Positions 1 through 6,013 of a stretch of 6,153 nucleotides of DNA are shown one piece after another. Below the pieces are notes generated by a model. The model was not told the origin of the DNA. It saw only the letters and a list, made by a program, of their open reading frames with translations, and searched no databases. This DNA is from Bacillota bacterium. GTDB lineage: Bacteria > Eremiobacterota > SpSt-956 > JAKJGF01. The DNA lies in the NCBI GenBank assembly GCA_029555925.1, contig JAKPQU010000189.1, positions 1 to 6,153 on the forward strand, read 5' to 3'. The stretch's first letter is position 1. The number at the start of each line of letters is the position of its first letter. The position numbers and the translations under genes were made by a program.

Positions 1-1188
1 GCCGCAGTATGCGGAGGCGGAATAGGTTTTATGACTGCAAGAGTCAATCTTGATGCCATGAAGGTTGCCTTCAGCAGTACTGAAAAGGCGGCTCTTTCCG
101 GTGTGATAAACGGGATGGTCTCCAAGTTTACTTCTATGGGCGGCTCTTTTCTTGCAAAGAAAGGTGATGCAGATCCTAAAAAATTTATACTTGCCAGCAG
201 TCTTATAGCATCTTTCAATTCTCTTCTGACTCTCGGAACTCTGGCTGTTTTACCGACTGCTTTACCTGTTCTCTCGGGATTTACCGCTATGTCAGGTGCT
301 CTGGCAGGAACTCTCGGTTCGGCAGCAGGAGTAAATATTTTCAATCATATGGCAAAAGGCCCGGCAAAAGGTCTTGTTTCGACAAAAAATGCCAATCAGG
401 ATATGGTGGCAGACATGCTTGGAATGCCGCTTGCTCTTGTAACTACAAGGATTGCATCTGCAGTCGGAATGAACCCCTATATCTTTACAGTGGCAACACT
501 TGGTTCTCTTCTTGCTTTCTGCCATCTGAACGCAGCAGGCTCCATCAGAATGGACACTTTAAATCAGGAAAATATTCAGAAAATTGCCGATAATTATATA
601 CTTAACAGAGAAGTGCCTGAAGCAGATAAAAAAGGTGTTCTGGAAACGGTGAAATCACTTTTCTCGGGAGACGGCGATGATTATTCGAAGAAAATAGAAT
701 TCTGTGATTCTCTGCAGACACTGATCAGCCAGGATAAATCAGGTGATACGGACAGGCTTTTCAGCATATTTAAAAATGAAAATTACATACTGAACCATTC
801 AAAAGATAAGATTTCTATTGTATTTAAAAATAAAGCTACAGTGGATGACATATTGAAAGCCTATATCCATGCAAGACTTTTAGAGAAAGGGCTTTCAGGA
901 AAACTTATGGAAAATCTGGAAAGTCTTTACGGTAATAAAGCACCTGTTGCTCTTGTGGAATTATCCTATAGATCTCTGCAGCCCGGTGTGCGTTTTACCG
1001 ATGAGCTTACCTCAAAAGGATGGCATTCAAGTGCAGTCAAAGTTGATATGAAGAAACTTGATATTAACTGGAGCGGGCCCGATGAAATCTCCGAGAAGCG
1101 TATCGATATGCAGAAGTTTGTTGAACTGGCGGAAAAGCCTGAAGCGAAAGAACTGAAAGAGCTTCTGGATTATGGTTACGGGGCGTGA
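1..1188 (+). CDS. RUS/DUF647-family (RUSF1-like) membrane protein, 5' end outside the window
   Basis: The frame is open to the window edge and adds ten residues (AAVCGGGIGF) before the first ATG at 31. I therefore read it as a 3' fragment of a longer gene; an ATG31 start would give 385 aa. Residue numbers count from ATG31. Residues about 53-104 and 130-166 are hydrophobic, small-residue-rich membrane segments. Several stretches match my memory of human RUSF1 and plant RUS proteins: VSTKNANQ at 116-123 (RUSF1 has VSAKDSSQ), the signature METLN-like MDTLN at 174-178 followed by an amphipathic helix and REVPEA, and NYILN...ISIVFKNKATVDDILKA at 251-277. A closing F.DEL..KGWH motif lies at 322-332. 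The C-terminal soluble domain of the family is thus present too. Plant RUS1/RUS2 are linked to UV-B sensitivity and vitamin B6 homeostasis, but the biochemical role is unsettled. The stop codon lies inside the first unit of a heptad repeat array. Family call fairly sure; bacterial function unknown. Confidence 0.82.
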   Translation, partial: AAVCGGGIGFMTARVNLDAMKVAFSSTEKAALSGVINGMVSKFTSMGGSFLAKKGDADPKKFILASSLIASFNSLLTLGTLAVLPTALPVLSGFTAMSGALAGTLGSAAGVNIFNHMAKGPAKGLVSTKNANQDMVADMLGMPLALVTTRIASAVGMNPYIFTVATLGSLLAFCHLNAAGSIRMDTLNQENIQKIADNYILNREVPEADKKGVLETVKSLFSGDGDDYSKKIEFCDSLQTLISQDKSGDTDRLFSIFKNENYILNHSKDKISIVFKNKATVDDILKAYIHARLLEKGLSGKLMENLESLYGNKAPVALVELSYRSLQPGVRFTDELTSKGWHSSAVKVDMKKLDINWSGPDEISEKRIDMQKFVELAEKPEAKELKELLDYGYGA

Positions 1189-1219
1189 GTAGTGAAAAGT
1201 GAAGAGTGAATAGTGAGTC
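1185..1219 (+). repeat. GTGANNN heptad array A (5 units)
   Basis: Five in-phase 7-bp units start at 1185, 1192, 1199, 1206 and 1213. All begin GTGA; the last three bases vary (GTA, AAA, AGA, ATA, GTC). The TGA of the first unit is the stop codon of the RUS-like gene. Because the period is 7, the TGA in successive units falls in each of the three reading frames. Confidence 0.85.
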
Positions 1220-1254
1220 GAGTTTTCGGAGATTTCAATAGTTTAAGGTTTATA

Positions 1255-1303
1255 GTTGAGAGTCTGGTTTTAAATGCTCAACCATCAACGTTCTACTCTC
1301 AAC
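1255..1303. repeat. Inverted repeat (9-bp arms) between the convergent genes
   Basis: GTTGAGAGT at 1255-1263 is perfectly complementary to ACTCTCAAC at 1295-1303, with a 31-nt loop. The right arm belongs to heptad array B. The structure could form in transcripts from either convergent gene. It lacks a GC-rich stem followed by a T-run, so I do not call it an intrinsic terminator. Confidence 0.55.
1276..1303 (-). repeat. GTTGANN heptad array B (4 units)
   Basis: Read on the minus strand, four contiguous 7-bp units cover this stretch: GTTGAGA, GTAGAAC, and two more of form GTTGANN. Each contains a stop triplet (TGA, TAG, TGA, TGA). A two-base phase slip and one odd unit (GTTATAT, 1306-1312) separate it from array C. 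It looks like a diverged relative of the GTGANNN unit. Confidence 0.65.
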
Positions 1304-1312
1304 GTATATAAC

Positions 1313-1369
1313 GCATCACGCATTACGCATCACGAAATCACCCGTCACGCATTACGCGTCACGCGTCAC
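1313..1369 (-). repeat. GTGANNN heptad array C (8 units) downstream of uvrB
   Basis: On the minus strand, starting four bases after the uvrB stop codon, eight units follow one another. The types are GTGACGC (twice), GTGACGG, GTGATGC (twice), GTAATGC (twice) and one 8-base unit GTGATTTC at 1334-1341. In the two variants that lose GTGA the change gives GTAA, so a stop triplet (TAA) is kept. The array fills the space between array B and the end of uvrB. Confidence 0.85.
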
Positions 1370-1373
1370 GATT

Positions 1374-3308
1374 TCAATGATCTATCTTTTCTCTCAGTTT
1401 ATTGATTTTATCCCTTACAAGGATGGCTTTTTCAAAATCCAGTCTGTCCGACGCTTCTTTCATTTCTGCTTCCAGTTCTATTATCATATTCGGTATTTCT
1501 GCTTTTGGAACATGTTTTACGTCTTTTATTTCTACAACTTTTTCTTTCACAGGTTTTTTTATGGTCTCAGGTGTTATATTATGCTTTTTATTAAATTCAA
1601 TCTGAATCTCTCTTCTTCTGTTTGTTTCATCGACTGCTTTTTTGATTGAATCCGTAATCTTATCGGCATAAAGAACCACTTTTGATGAAATATTTCTTGC
1701 CGCTCTTCCCGTAATCTGTATGAGGCTCCTCTGATCCCTGAGGAAACCTTCTTTATCTGCATCAAGTATTCCTATAAAACCTACCTCGGGAATATCAAGG
1801 CCTTCTCTTAAAAGGTTTATGCCGACAAGGACATCAAATATGCCCAGTCTGAGTTCTCTGATAATCTCTGTTCTTTCGAGCGTATCAATCTCGGAGTGCA
1901 AATATCTTGTTTTTATGCCCTGTGACGCCAGGAATTCAGTAAGTTCTTCCGCAAGTTTTTTCGTAAGGGTCGTAACAAGTACTCTGTTTTCTTTTTTGAT
2001 TGCATCGGAAATTTCTATCTTAAGATCTTCTATCTGATTTTTTATCGGTCTTATCTCAATAGACGGGTCTACAAGACCTGTGGGCCTTATTATCTGTTCC
2101 ACGAACTGCTGTGATTTTTCTACCTCATAATCTCCGGGAGTGGCAGATACGAAGACGACCTGATTCATATATGTTTCGAATTCTTCAAACTTTAAAGGCC
2201 TGTTATCAAAGGCACAGGGGAGACGAAAACCGTAATCTACGAGATTCTTTTTTCTTGTATAGTCTCCTTTATACATGCCATGAAGCTGCGGTATTGTCTG
2301 ATGGCTTTCGTCTATAATCATAAGGAAATCGGAAGGCATATAATCTAAAAGCACATAAGGTTTTTCTCCCTCAGGTCTGAAATCGAAGTGTCTGGAATAG
2401 TTTTCTATGCCCTTGCAATATCCTGTTTCTCTGATCATTTCTATGTCATACATGGTTCTCTGTTTCAGCCTGTGGGCTGTAATCATATCAAGAGAAGGAA
2501 GAGTCCTGTCAAGTTCTTCTTTTATCGATAAAAGAGCTTTTTCCTGAGTTTCTTTCTGTATTACGAAATGTCTTGCAGGATAAACATAAAAGTAAGACAT
2601 TTCCTCTTTTATCTCTCCAGTATTTTTATCAATTTCCCTTATTTTTTCAATTTCGGAACCGAACATTTCGAAACGGATAATATTATTGTAATAGCCCGGG
2701 ACAATATCTATCGTATCTCCTCTAACTCTAAACTTTCCCGGCATAAGTTCCGTATCGTTTCTTTCAAATTGTATATTTATAAGTTTTTGTAGTATTTCTT
2801 TCCTGTCTATCTTCTGTCCCGTAGAAATTTCAAAACCGAGATTTCTGAAATTTTCGGGATTTCCGAGACCGTAAATACAGGAAACACTTGCTACAATGAT
2901 TACATCCCTCCGGGACATGATGGAAGCGGTGGCGGAAAGCCTGAGTTGCTCGATTTTAGGATTTATCTGTGAGTCTTTTTCTATATAAATATCCCTTTGA
3001 GGTATGTAAGATTCAGGCTGATAATAATCATAGTAGGAGACGAAATATTCCACTCTGTTTTCAGGGAAGAATTCTTTGAATTCATTATAGAGCTGTCCTG
3101 CAAGAGTCTTGTTATGGGCAATCACAAGAGCAGGTCTGTTTATTTTCTCTATGACATTTGCCATTGTAAAAGTTTTCCCAGAACCTGTAACACCCAGAAG
3201 TGTCTGAAACCTGTAATTTTTCTCGATACCCTCTACGAGCTGTTTTATCGCTTCAGGCTGTGAGCCTGCAGGCTTGAAAGAAGAAACAAGTTTGAATTTA
3301 TCTGTCAT
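1374..3308 (-). CDS. uvrB: UvrABC system protein B (excinuclease ABC subunit B)
   Basis: UvrB is the DNA-damage-verifying helicase-like subunit of bacterial nucleotide excision repair. It is loaded by UvrA and then recruits UvrC. The open frame reaches 3314 (646 aa), but ribosome-site spacing favours Met3 at 3308 (644 aa). Numbered from the longer start: Walker A GVTGSGKT at 41-48; the damage-probing beta-hairpin region YYDYYQPESYIP at 94-105 with EKDSQIN following; the DESH box at 335-338 inside LMIIDESHQTIPQLHGMYKGD; FVSATPGDYE at 388-397; the helicase VI region DQRSLIQITGRAARN at 527-541. A UVR domain (about 608-643, IIELEAEMKEASDRLDFEKA) that contacts UvrC closes the protein. All key motifs are intact and length is typical. 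No uvrA or uvrC is nearby. The upstream carrier gene ends 83 bp away, and uvrB has its own promoter candidate. Confidence 0.97.
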   Translation of the reverse strand: MTDKFKLVSSFKPAGSQPEAIKQLVEGIEKNYRFQTLLGVTGSGKTFTMANVIEKINRPALVIAHNKTLAGQLYNEFKEFFPENRVEYFVSYYDYYQPESYIPQRDIYIEKDSQINPKIEQLRLSATASIMSRRDVIIVASVSCIYGLGNPENFRNLGFEISTGQKIDRKEILQKLINIQFERNDTELMPGKFRVRGDTIDIVPGYYNNIIRFEMFGSEIEKIREIDKNTGEIKEEMSYFYVYPARHFVIQKETQEKALLSIKEELDRTLPSLDMITAHRLKQRTMYDIEMIRETGYCKGIENYSRHFDFRPEGEKPYVLLDYMPSDFLMIIDESHQTIPQLHGMYKGDYTRKKNLVDYGFRLPCAFDNRPLKFEEFETYMNQVVFVSATPGDYEVEKSQQFVEQIIRPTGLVDPSIEIRPIKNQIEDLKIEISDAIKKENRVLVTTLTKKLAEELTEFLASQGIKTRYLHSEIDTLERTEIIRELRLGIFDVLVGINLLREGLDIPEVGFIGILDADKEGFLRDQRSLIQITGRAARNISSKVVLYADKITDSIKKAVDETNRRREIQIEFNKKHNITPETIKKPVKEKVVEIKDVKHVPKAEIPNMIIELEAEMKEASDRLDFEKAILVRDKINKLREKIDH

Positions 3309-3314
3309 AGACAT

Positions 3315-3320
3315 CTCCTT
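3315..3320 (-). promoter_or_regulatory. uvrB ribosome binding site, decides the start codon
   Basis: The minus strand reads AAGGAG directly followed by ATG (3314), with zero spacing, then TCT and a second ATG at 3308. Only the second ATG has a workable spacing (6 nt). Translation therefore most likely starts at 3308 with MTDKFKL, which also fits the usual UvrB N-terminus. Confidence 0.8.
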
Positions 3321-3353
3321 TTACTGAATCGGTCTTTCTAAAATCGATAATGT

Positions 3354-3362
3354 ATTATATCA
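3354..3362 (-). promoter_or_regulatory. uvrB promoter, extended -10 element
   Basis: The minus strand has TGATATAAT, a perfect extended -10 (TGN plus TATAAT). Predicted transcription would start near 3347, giving a leader of about 38 nt that carries the ribosome site. No good -35 lies at 17 nt; CTGGCA at 19 nt is weak, which an extended -10 can tolerate. The -10 sits between dyad arms TAATG and CATTA (3348-3365). The same 9-mer occurs in the promoter of the neighbouring carrier gene. I see no classical LexA box. Confidence 0.6.
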
Positions 3363-3391
3363 TTAATGACTTCATTTATGCCAGTATTTTT

Positions 3392-5065
3392 TCACCTTAT
3401 TATAATGGCAATTATCTGACTTATGAGGGTTATGCCGAATACGGAAAGAGGATAACAGGAAGCAAAATAAAATGACGGATCTTCGGAACCTGCCATTCTG
3501 TTAAGACTTACGACGGCAGGAGTGCTGGTCATACTGCCGCAGACACATGCCAGGCTGTTGGTGAAACTCATTTTAAATACTCTGTAACTCAGCAGCAATA
3601 CTACAGTCATCATAGATATAAGAATAAAGATTGAAGATAGAATGAGCTTTAAAAGAAGTAATCCACCTATGGAAGAAATATTTGCACCTGCCTGAATGCC
3701 TATGCCTGCTAGAAACAGGTCCAGACCGAGCTCTTTAAGGATCGTTCTTCCTGCAGGAGACATCTGTCCAGTAAGGAACCCCAGGCGGCGTACATAGCCA
3801 AGGAACATGCCTGTAAGCATGGCGCCTCCGGAATTTCCAAGCATAATACTTCCTATAGAGGGAATGGTGATTTTAATCTGTCCTATAATCATACCTGCCG
3901 TTATACCTATAGCCATAGAAAGAAAATCAACCTCTCCCAGTATTTTTTCTTCTTTACCGAGAAATTGACACAGTCTGTCAAGATTTTTCTTTTTTCCTAC
4001 TGCCAGGATGCTGTCTCCGAGTTCCATAACAAAATCCGGTGTCGGAACCAGTTGAATGCCTCCTCTCCAGATTCTTGTAATTACCGTATGATATCTTTTC
4101 GGCATATCAAGCTGTTCCAGGGCTACTTCATGGAGTGAAGGATTGGTTATAATAATTTCTCTTGCTTCTACTGAAGGATCTGTTTCCAGATCGTCATGAG
4201 TTTCATTTCCGAGGAGTTTATGGACTTTTTCTATAGATTCTTCCGTTCCTACCGCCAGTACGATATCCCTTAATTTAAGTATCGTATCTGGGCCGGGAAT
4301 GATAATTCTGCCTCTTCTTCTGATCCTTGACAGTGTTGCCCCTCCTGTCTGCATACGAAATCCTATCTCACTTAATGTTTTCCCGTTTACTTCATTTCTT
4401 TCAACCATAAATTTCCTTGCAATAATAGGTTCTGCATTTTCCCCTTTATTACGGGCAGCTATATCTTTTTTCAGATCTTTTTTCATTATCAGTGGAAGAA
4501 GCTGTATGAATAAGACCGGTAAGAAAAGACCGACAGGGTATACCATACCATATGCCGTAAATAGATTATTTCCCCATCCTCCTTCACTTAAAACTGCAAG
4601 ACTGGACGAACTGGTAAGGCTCCCTGTAAATATACCGAGCGATATATCAGGTGACAGGTGAAATATATACATGGCAGCAAGTGTTGCCCCGAGACCTGTC
4701 AGACAGAGAGATATAGTAATGAGTAAATATGGTATTCCTCTTCTTCCGAGAGAATTAAAAAACCCCGGCCCTCCCTGTATACCCATGGCATACATAAAAA
4801 TGACAAGACCTGCCGTTGTTATAACCCCGGAACCTTCAAACTTGAATATGCCGAGAATAAGTCCTGTAAAAAAGACTGCAGAACTTCCCATGGTAAAACC
4901 CTTGATTTTAAGTCTTCCTGCCAGGAGACCTGTAGCAAGGGCAAGGAAGGTTATAAATACCGGTTCTTTAAAGATTTTGTAAAAGAAACTACCTGTATAT
5001 TCTGTCATAACGAGGCACATTATAGCAGGAGCGTAGCAATTCTTTAACCATTTATTTTTTGACAT
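3392..5065 (-). CDS. AspT/YidE/YbjL-type (AAE family) transporter with two RCK_C domains
   Basis: Putative secondary carrier of the inner membrane. Family members with known activity exchange aspartate for alanine (AspT) or export dicarboxylates such as succinate (SucE); YidE and YbjL are uncharacterised, so the substrate cannot be named. The protein is 557 aa with two membrane blocks of about six helices each (about 35-193 and 381-556) and a cytoplasmic middle. That middle has two TrkA-C/RCK_C-like domains, about 214-287 (MVERNEVNGKTLSEIG...DIVLAVGTEESI) and 300-370 (ending GDSILAVGKKKNLDRL). Family marks are MGIQGGPGFF at 94-103, GNSGGAMLTGMFLG at 410-423, KELGLDLFLAGIGIQAG at 444-460 and GSMTSTPAVV at 510-519. 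The half-repeat counterpart of the last, GSLTSSSSLAVL at 148-159, has no proline. No Shine-Dalgarno precedes the ATG at 5065; Met20 (5008), just before the conserved region, is an alternative (538 aa). The gene runs toward uvrB and has its own promoter. Confidence 0.9.
   Translation of the reverse strand: MSKNKWLKNCYAPAIMCLVMTEYTGSFFYKIFKEPVFITFLALATGLLAGRLKIKGFTMGSSAVFFTGLILGIFKFEGSGVITTAGLVIFMYAMGIQGGPGFFNSLGRRGIPYLLITISLCLTGLGATLAAMYIFHLSPDISLGIFTGSLTSSSSLAVLSEGGWGNNLFTAYGMVYPVGLFLPVLFIQLLPLIMKKDLKKDIAARNKGENAEPIIARKFMVERNEVNGKTLSEIGFRMQTGGATLSRIRRRGRIIIPGPDTILKLRDIVLAVGTEESIEKVHKLLGNETHDDLETDPSVEAREIIITNPSLHEVALEQLDMPKRYHTVITRIWRGGIQLVPTPDFVMELGDSILAVGKKKNLDRLCQFLGKEEKILGEVDFLSMAIGITAGMIIGQIKITIPSIGSIMLGNSGGAMLTGMFLGYVRRLGFLTGQMSPAGRTILKELGLDLFLAGIGIQAGANISSIGGLLLLKLILSSIFILISMMTVVLLLSYRVFKMSFTNSLACVCGSMTSTPAVVSLNRMAGSEDPSFYFASCYPLSVFGITLISQIIAIIIR
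5019..5027 (-). promoter_or_regulatory. Second extended -10 inside the 5' end of the transporter gene
   Basis: The minus strand has TGCTATAAT, with only a weak -35 (TTAAAG, 17 nt away). It lies 10 nt before the in-frame Met20 codon at 5008, mirroring the arrangement of the upstream promoter and the 5065 ATG. It could be a real internal promoter or chance in coding sequence. Confidence 0.3.
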
Positions 5066-5074
5066 ACGGCGGAC

Positions 5075-5103
5075 ATTATATCAGAGTCATAATAATTATT
5101 CAA
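5075..5103 (-). promoter_or_regulatory. Sigma70-type promoter of the AspT/YidE-like gene
   Basis: On the minus strand, -35 TTGAAT (5103-5098) and -10 TATAAT (5080-5075) are separated by exactly 17 nt, with an extended TGA in front of the -10 (5083-5081). This is the best promoter in the window. Transcription would start near 5068, only about three bases before the first ATG at 5065, so that mRNA would be nearly leaderless. A perfect palindrome, AATAATTATT (5091-5100), overlaps the -35 and spacer. Confidence 0.75.
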
Positions 5104-5132
5104 GTGTTTTTTTATATAAAATTTGGATAAGA

Positions 5133-5194
5133 AGTGAGTAGTGAATAGTGAATAGTGAAAAGTGAAAAGAATCGGTCACTACTCACTTTTCACT
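5133..5194. repeat. GTGANNN heptad array D with inverted copies (hairpin-forming)
   Basis: Five plus-strand units start at 5134, 5141, 5148, 5155 and 5162 (GTGAGTA, GTGAATA twice, GTGAAAA twice). After a short spacer, 5176-5194 (TCACTACTCACTTTTCACT) is the reverse complement of the same kind of unit. Two mutually exclusive perfect 12-bp stems are possible: 5133-5144 with 5176-5187, and 5154-5165 with 5183-5194. The array lies between the divergent transporter and GspF-like genes and ends a few bases before the GspF-like frame's TTG codon. Confidence 0.85.
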
Positions 5195-5198
5195 GCCT

Positions 5199-5963
5199 TT
5201 GACAGGTCTGTCTGATATCAACTCTTTCAACAAATTACAGGCAAGATCTGTTGATGAAGTCCAGGTGTTACCCTGCTTTCCTGAATATCGAATGCCGGCC
5301 CGTAAGGTATCAAGAGATGATCTTTACAATTACTGCATTGATTTCGGACTTATGCTTTCCTGGGGTATCCCTCTGGCAAAGGTTCTTCTGGAACTGGAAA
5401 AATCTCAGAGTTCCCCTTTTTTCCGGAAAATAAGTGAAGAGCTTTATAACAGATTGCTTTACGGCTCTACTATGACGGAAGTTTTAGAAAAATTTCCTTC
5501 CGTATTTAAGAAATCTTTCCTGAAATGGGTAAGAGTGGGAGAGAAATTTGGAATACTGGATAAGGTTCTTCTTGACATGGCAGGAGTCTTACGGTTTGAT
5601 AATCTTCTTATGAGAGAGAATTCCTCTGTTCCCCGGGAAGAATTCGCAATATTTCTTATGAAACTTTCAAGGTTCTTTAAAGAAAAGTCTTCTGAAGACA
5701 TATCTGCTGTCAGAGCATTAACCGATAATTCAGTCCTTGTTGAATGGCTTGAAAAGTCTTTTTCTATGTCAGGTACTGTGAAAATATTTTATAATTCTCA
5801 GAGAAATTATCTCATTGAAACGGTTTACAGAAAAATAGCTTCTCCTATGTTCTGGCATCTCCTGGATACGGCGGAAGCCTGCGGATATCTTCCTTGCAGG
5901 AGGTATCGCAGATTATGGGTATTACGGTCTCTGCTGCCAAAACTCTCCATCACAGAGCCATAA
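5199..5963 (+). CDS. Protein with two GspF/PilC-like domains and no membrane helices, possibly decayed
   Basis: The 254-aa frame begins at a TTG with no convincing ribosome site; ATG at 5292 (223 aa) is an alternative. Residues about 41-130 match the cytoplasmic four-helix GspF/PilC domain of type II secretion and type IV pilus platform proteins: FGLMLSWGIPLAKVLLELE, LLYGSTMTEVLEKFPSVF, WVRVGEKFGILDKVLLDMAG. Residues about 147-230 look like a second, more diverged copy, with EFAIFLMKLSRFFKE near its start and a family-like end ASPMFWHLLDTAEACGYL. Normal GspF/PilC proteins are about 400 aa with membrane helices after each domain. Here the two domains are joined by about 17 polar residues and no helix is visible. 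The last 25 residues (CRRYRRLW... to the stop) show no GspF character and overlap sigma-factor coding sequence in another frame. It may be a soluble GspF-like protein or a pseudogene trimmed at both ends. No pilus or secretion partners are in view. Confidence 0.6.
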   Translation: MTGLSDINSFNKLQARSVDEVQVLPCFPEYRMPARKVSRDDLYNYCIDFGLMLSWGIPLAKVLLELEKSQSSPFFRKISEELYNRLLYGSTMTEVLEKFPSVFKKSFLKWVRVGEKFGILDKVLLDMAGVLRFDNLLMRENSSVPREEFAIFLMKLSRFFKEKSSEDISAVRALTDNSVLVEWLEKSFSMSGTVKIFYNSQRNYLIETVYRKIASPMFWHLLDTAEACGYLPCRRYRRLWVLRSLLPKLSITEP

Positions 5964-6013
5964 AGAAATTAAGAGAAAGATTCTTTAAAGAAGGTGAACA
6001 ATATGAAATGTGA
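5888..6013 (+). pseudogene. 3' remnant of an ECF sigma factor gene (region 4.2)
   Basis: In a frame one base back (-1) from the GspF-like gene, 41 codons run to TGA at 6011-6013. They read SSLQEVSQIMGI, then TVSAAKTLHHRAIKKLRERF, then KEGEQYEM. This is the DNA-binding helix-turn-helix of ECF sigma region 4.2 (compare the usual form: Y.EIA.ILGISVSAVKSRLHRA.KKLRE). Region 2 and the first half of region 4 are absent. The frame is closed by a TGA at 5816-5818, and the DNA upstream encodes the GspF-like protein instead. The remnant overlaps the anti-sigma start by 11 bp, the usual sigma/anti-sigma coupling. An AGGAGG at 5898-5903 precedes an in-frame ATG at 5915 that could give a 32-aa peptide. 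Family call good; whether it is a true deletion, an indel or an assembly join cannot be told from here. Confidence 0.6.
5991..5996 (+). promoter_or_regulatory. Ribosome binding site of the anti-sigma gene
   Basis: AAGGTG lies 6 nt before the ATG at 6003, inside the end of the sigma-factor frame. It supports translation starting at 6003, coupled to the overlapping sigma reading frame. Confidence 0.5.

Noticed and set aside
1255..1303. Intrinsic terminator for the convergent genes
   Set aside because: The stem is 9 bp with a 31-nt loop and there is no T-run after either arm.
1185..1374. CRISPR array
   Set aside because: The repeats are 7 bp, contiguous and degenerate, with no spacers and no cas genes nearby.
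1..3314. A UV-response module formed by the RUS-like gene and uvrB
   Set aside because: The genes are convergent and separated by repeats. The shared UV theme comes from plant RUS mutant phenotypes and is not evidence of a link in bacteria.
3309..3391. Classical LexA/SOS box upstream of uvrB
   Set aside because: Neither a CTGT-N8-ACAG nor a GAAC-N4-GTTC type site is present; only the AT-rich dyad around the -10 was seen.
4299..4982. Plus-strand open frames inside the transporter gene
   Set aside because: They lie antisense to a well-supported membrane protein, have no ribosome sites, and look like low-complexity shadows of its hydrophobic codons.
5199..5227. TTGACA at 5199-5204 as a -35 box for the right-hand gene
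   Set aside because: No acceptable -10 lies 16-18 nt downstream, and the hexamer overlaps the candidate TTG start codon.
5828..5836. A-run as a programmed -1 slippery site joining the GspF-like and sigma frames
   Set aside because: The run of five A's does not make a proper X XXY YYZ heptamer in frame, and GspF-like similarity continues for about 17 codons beyond it.
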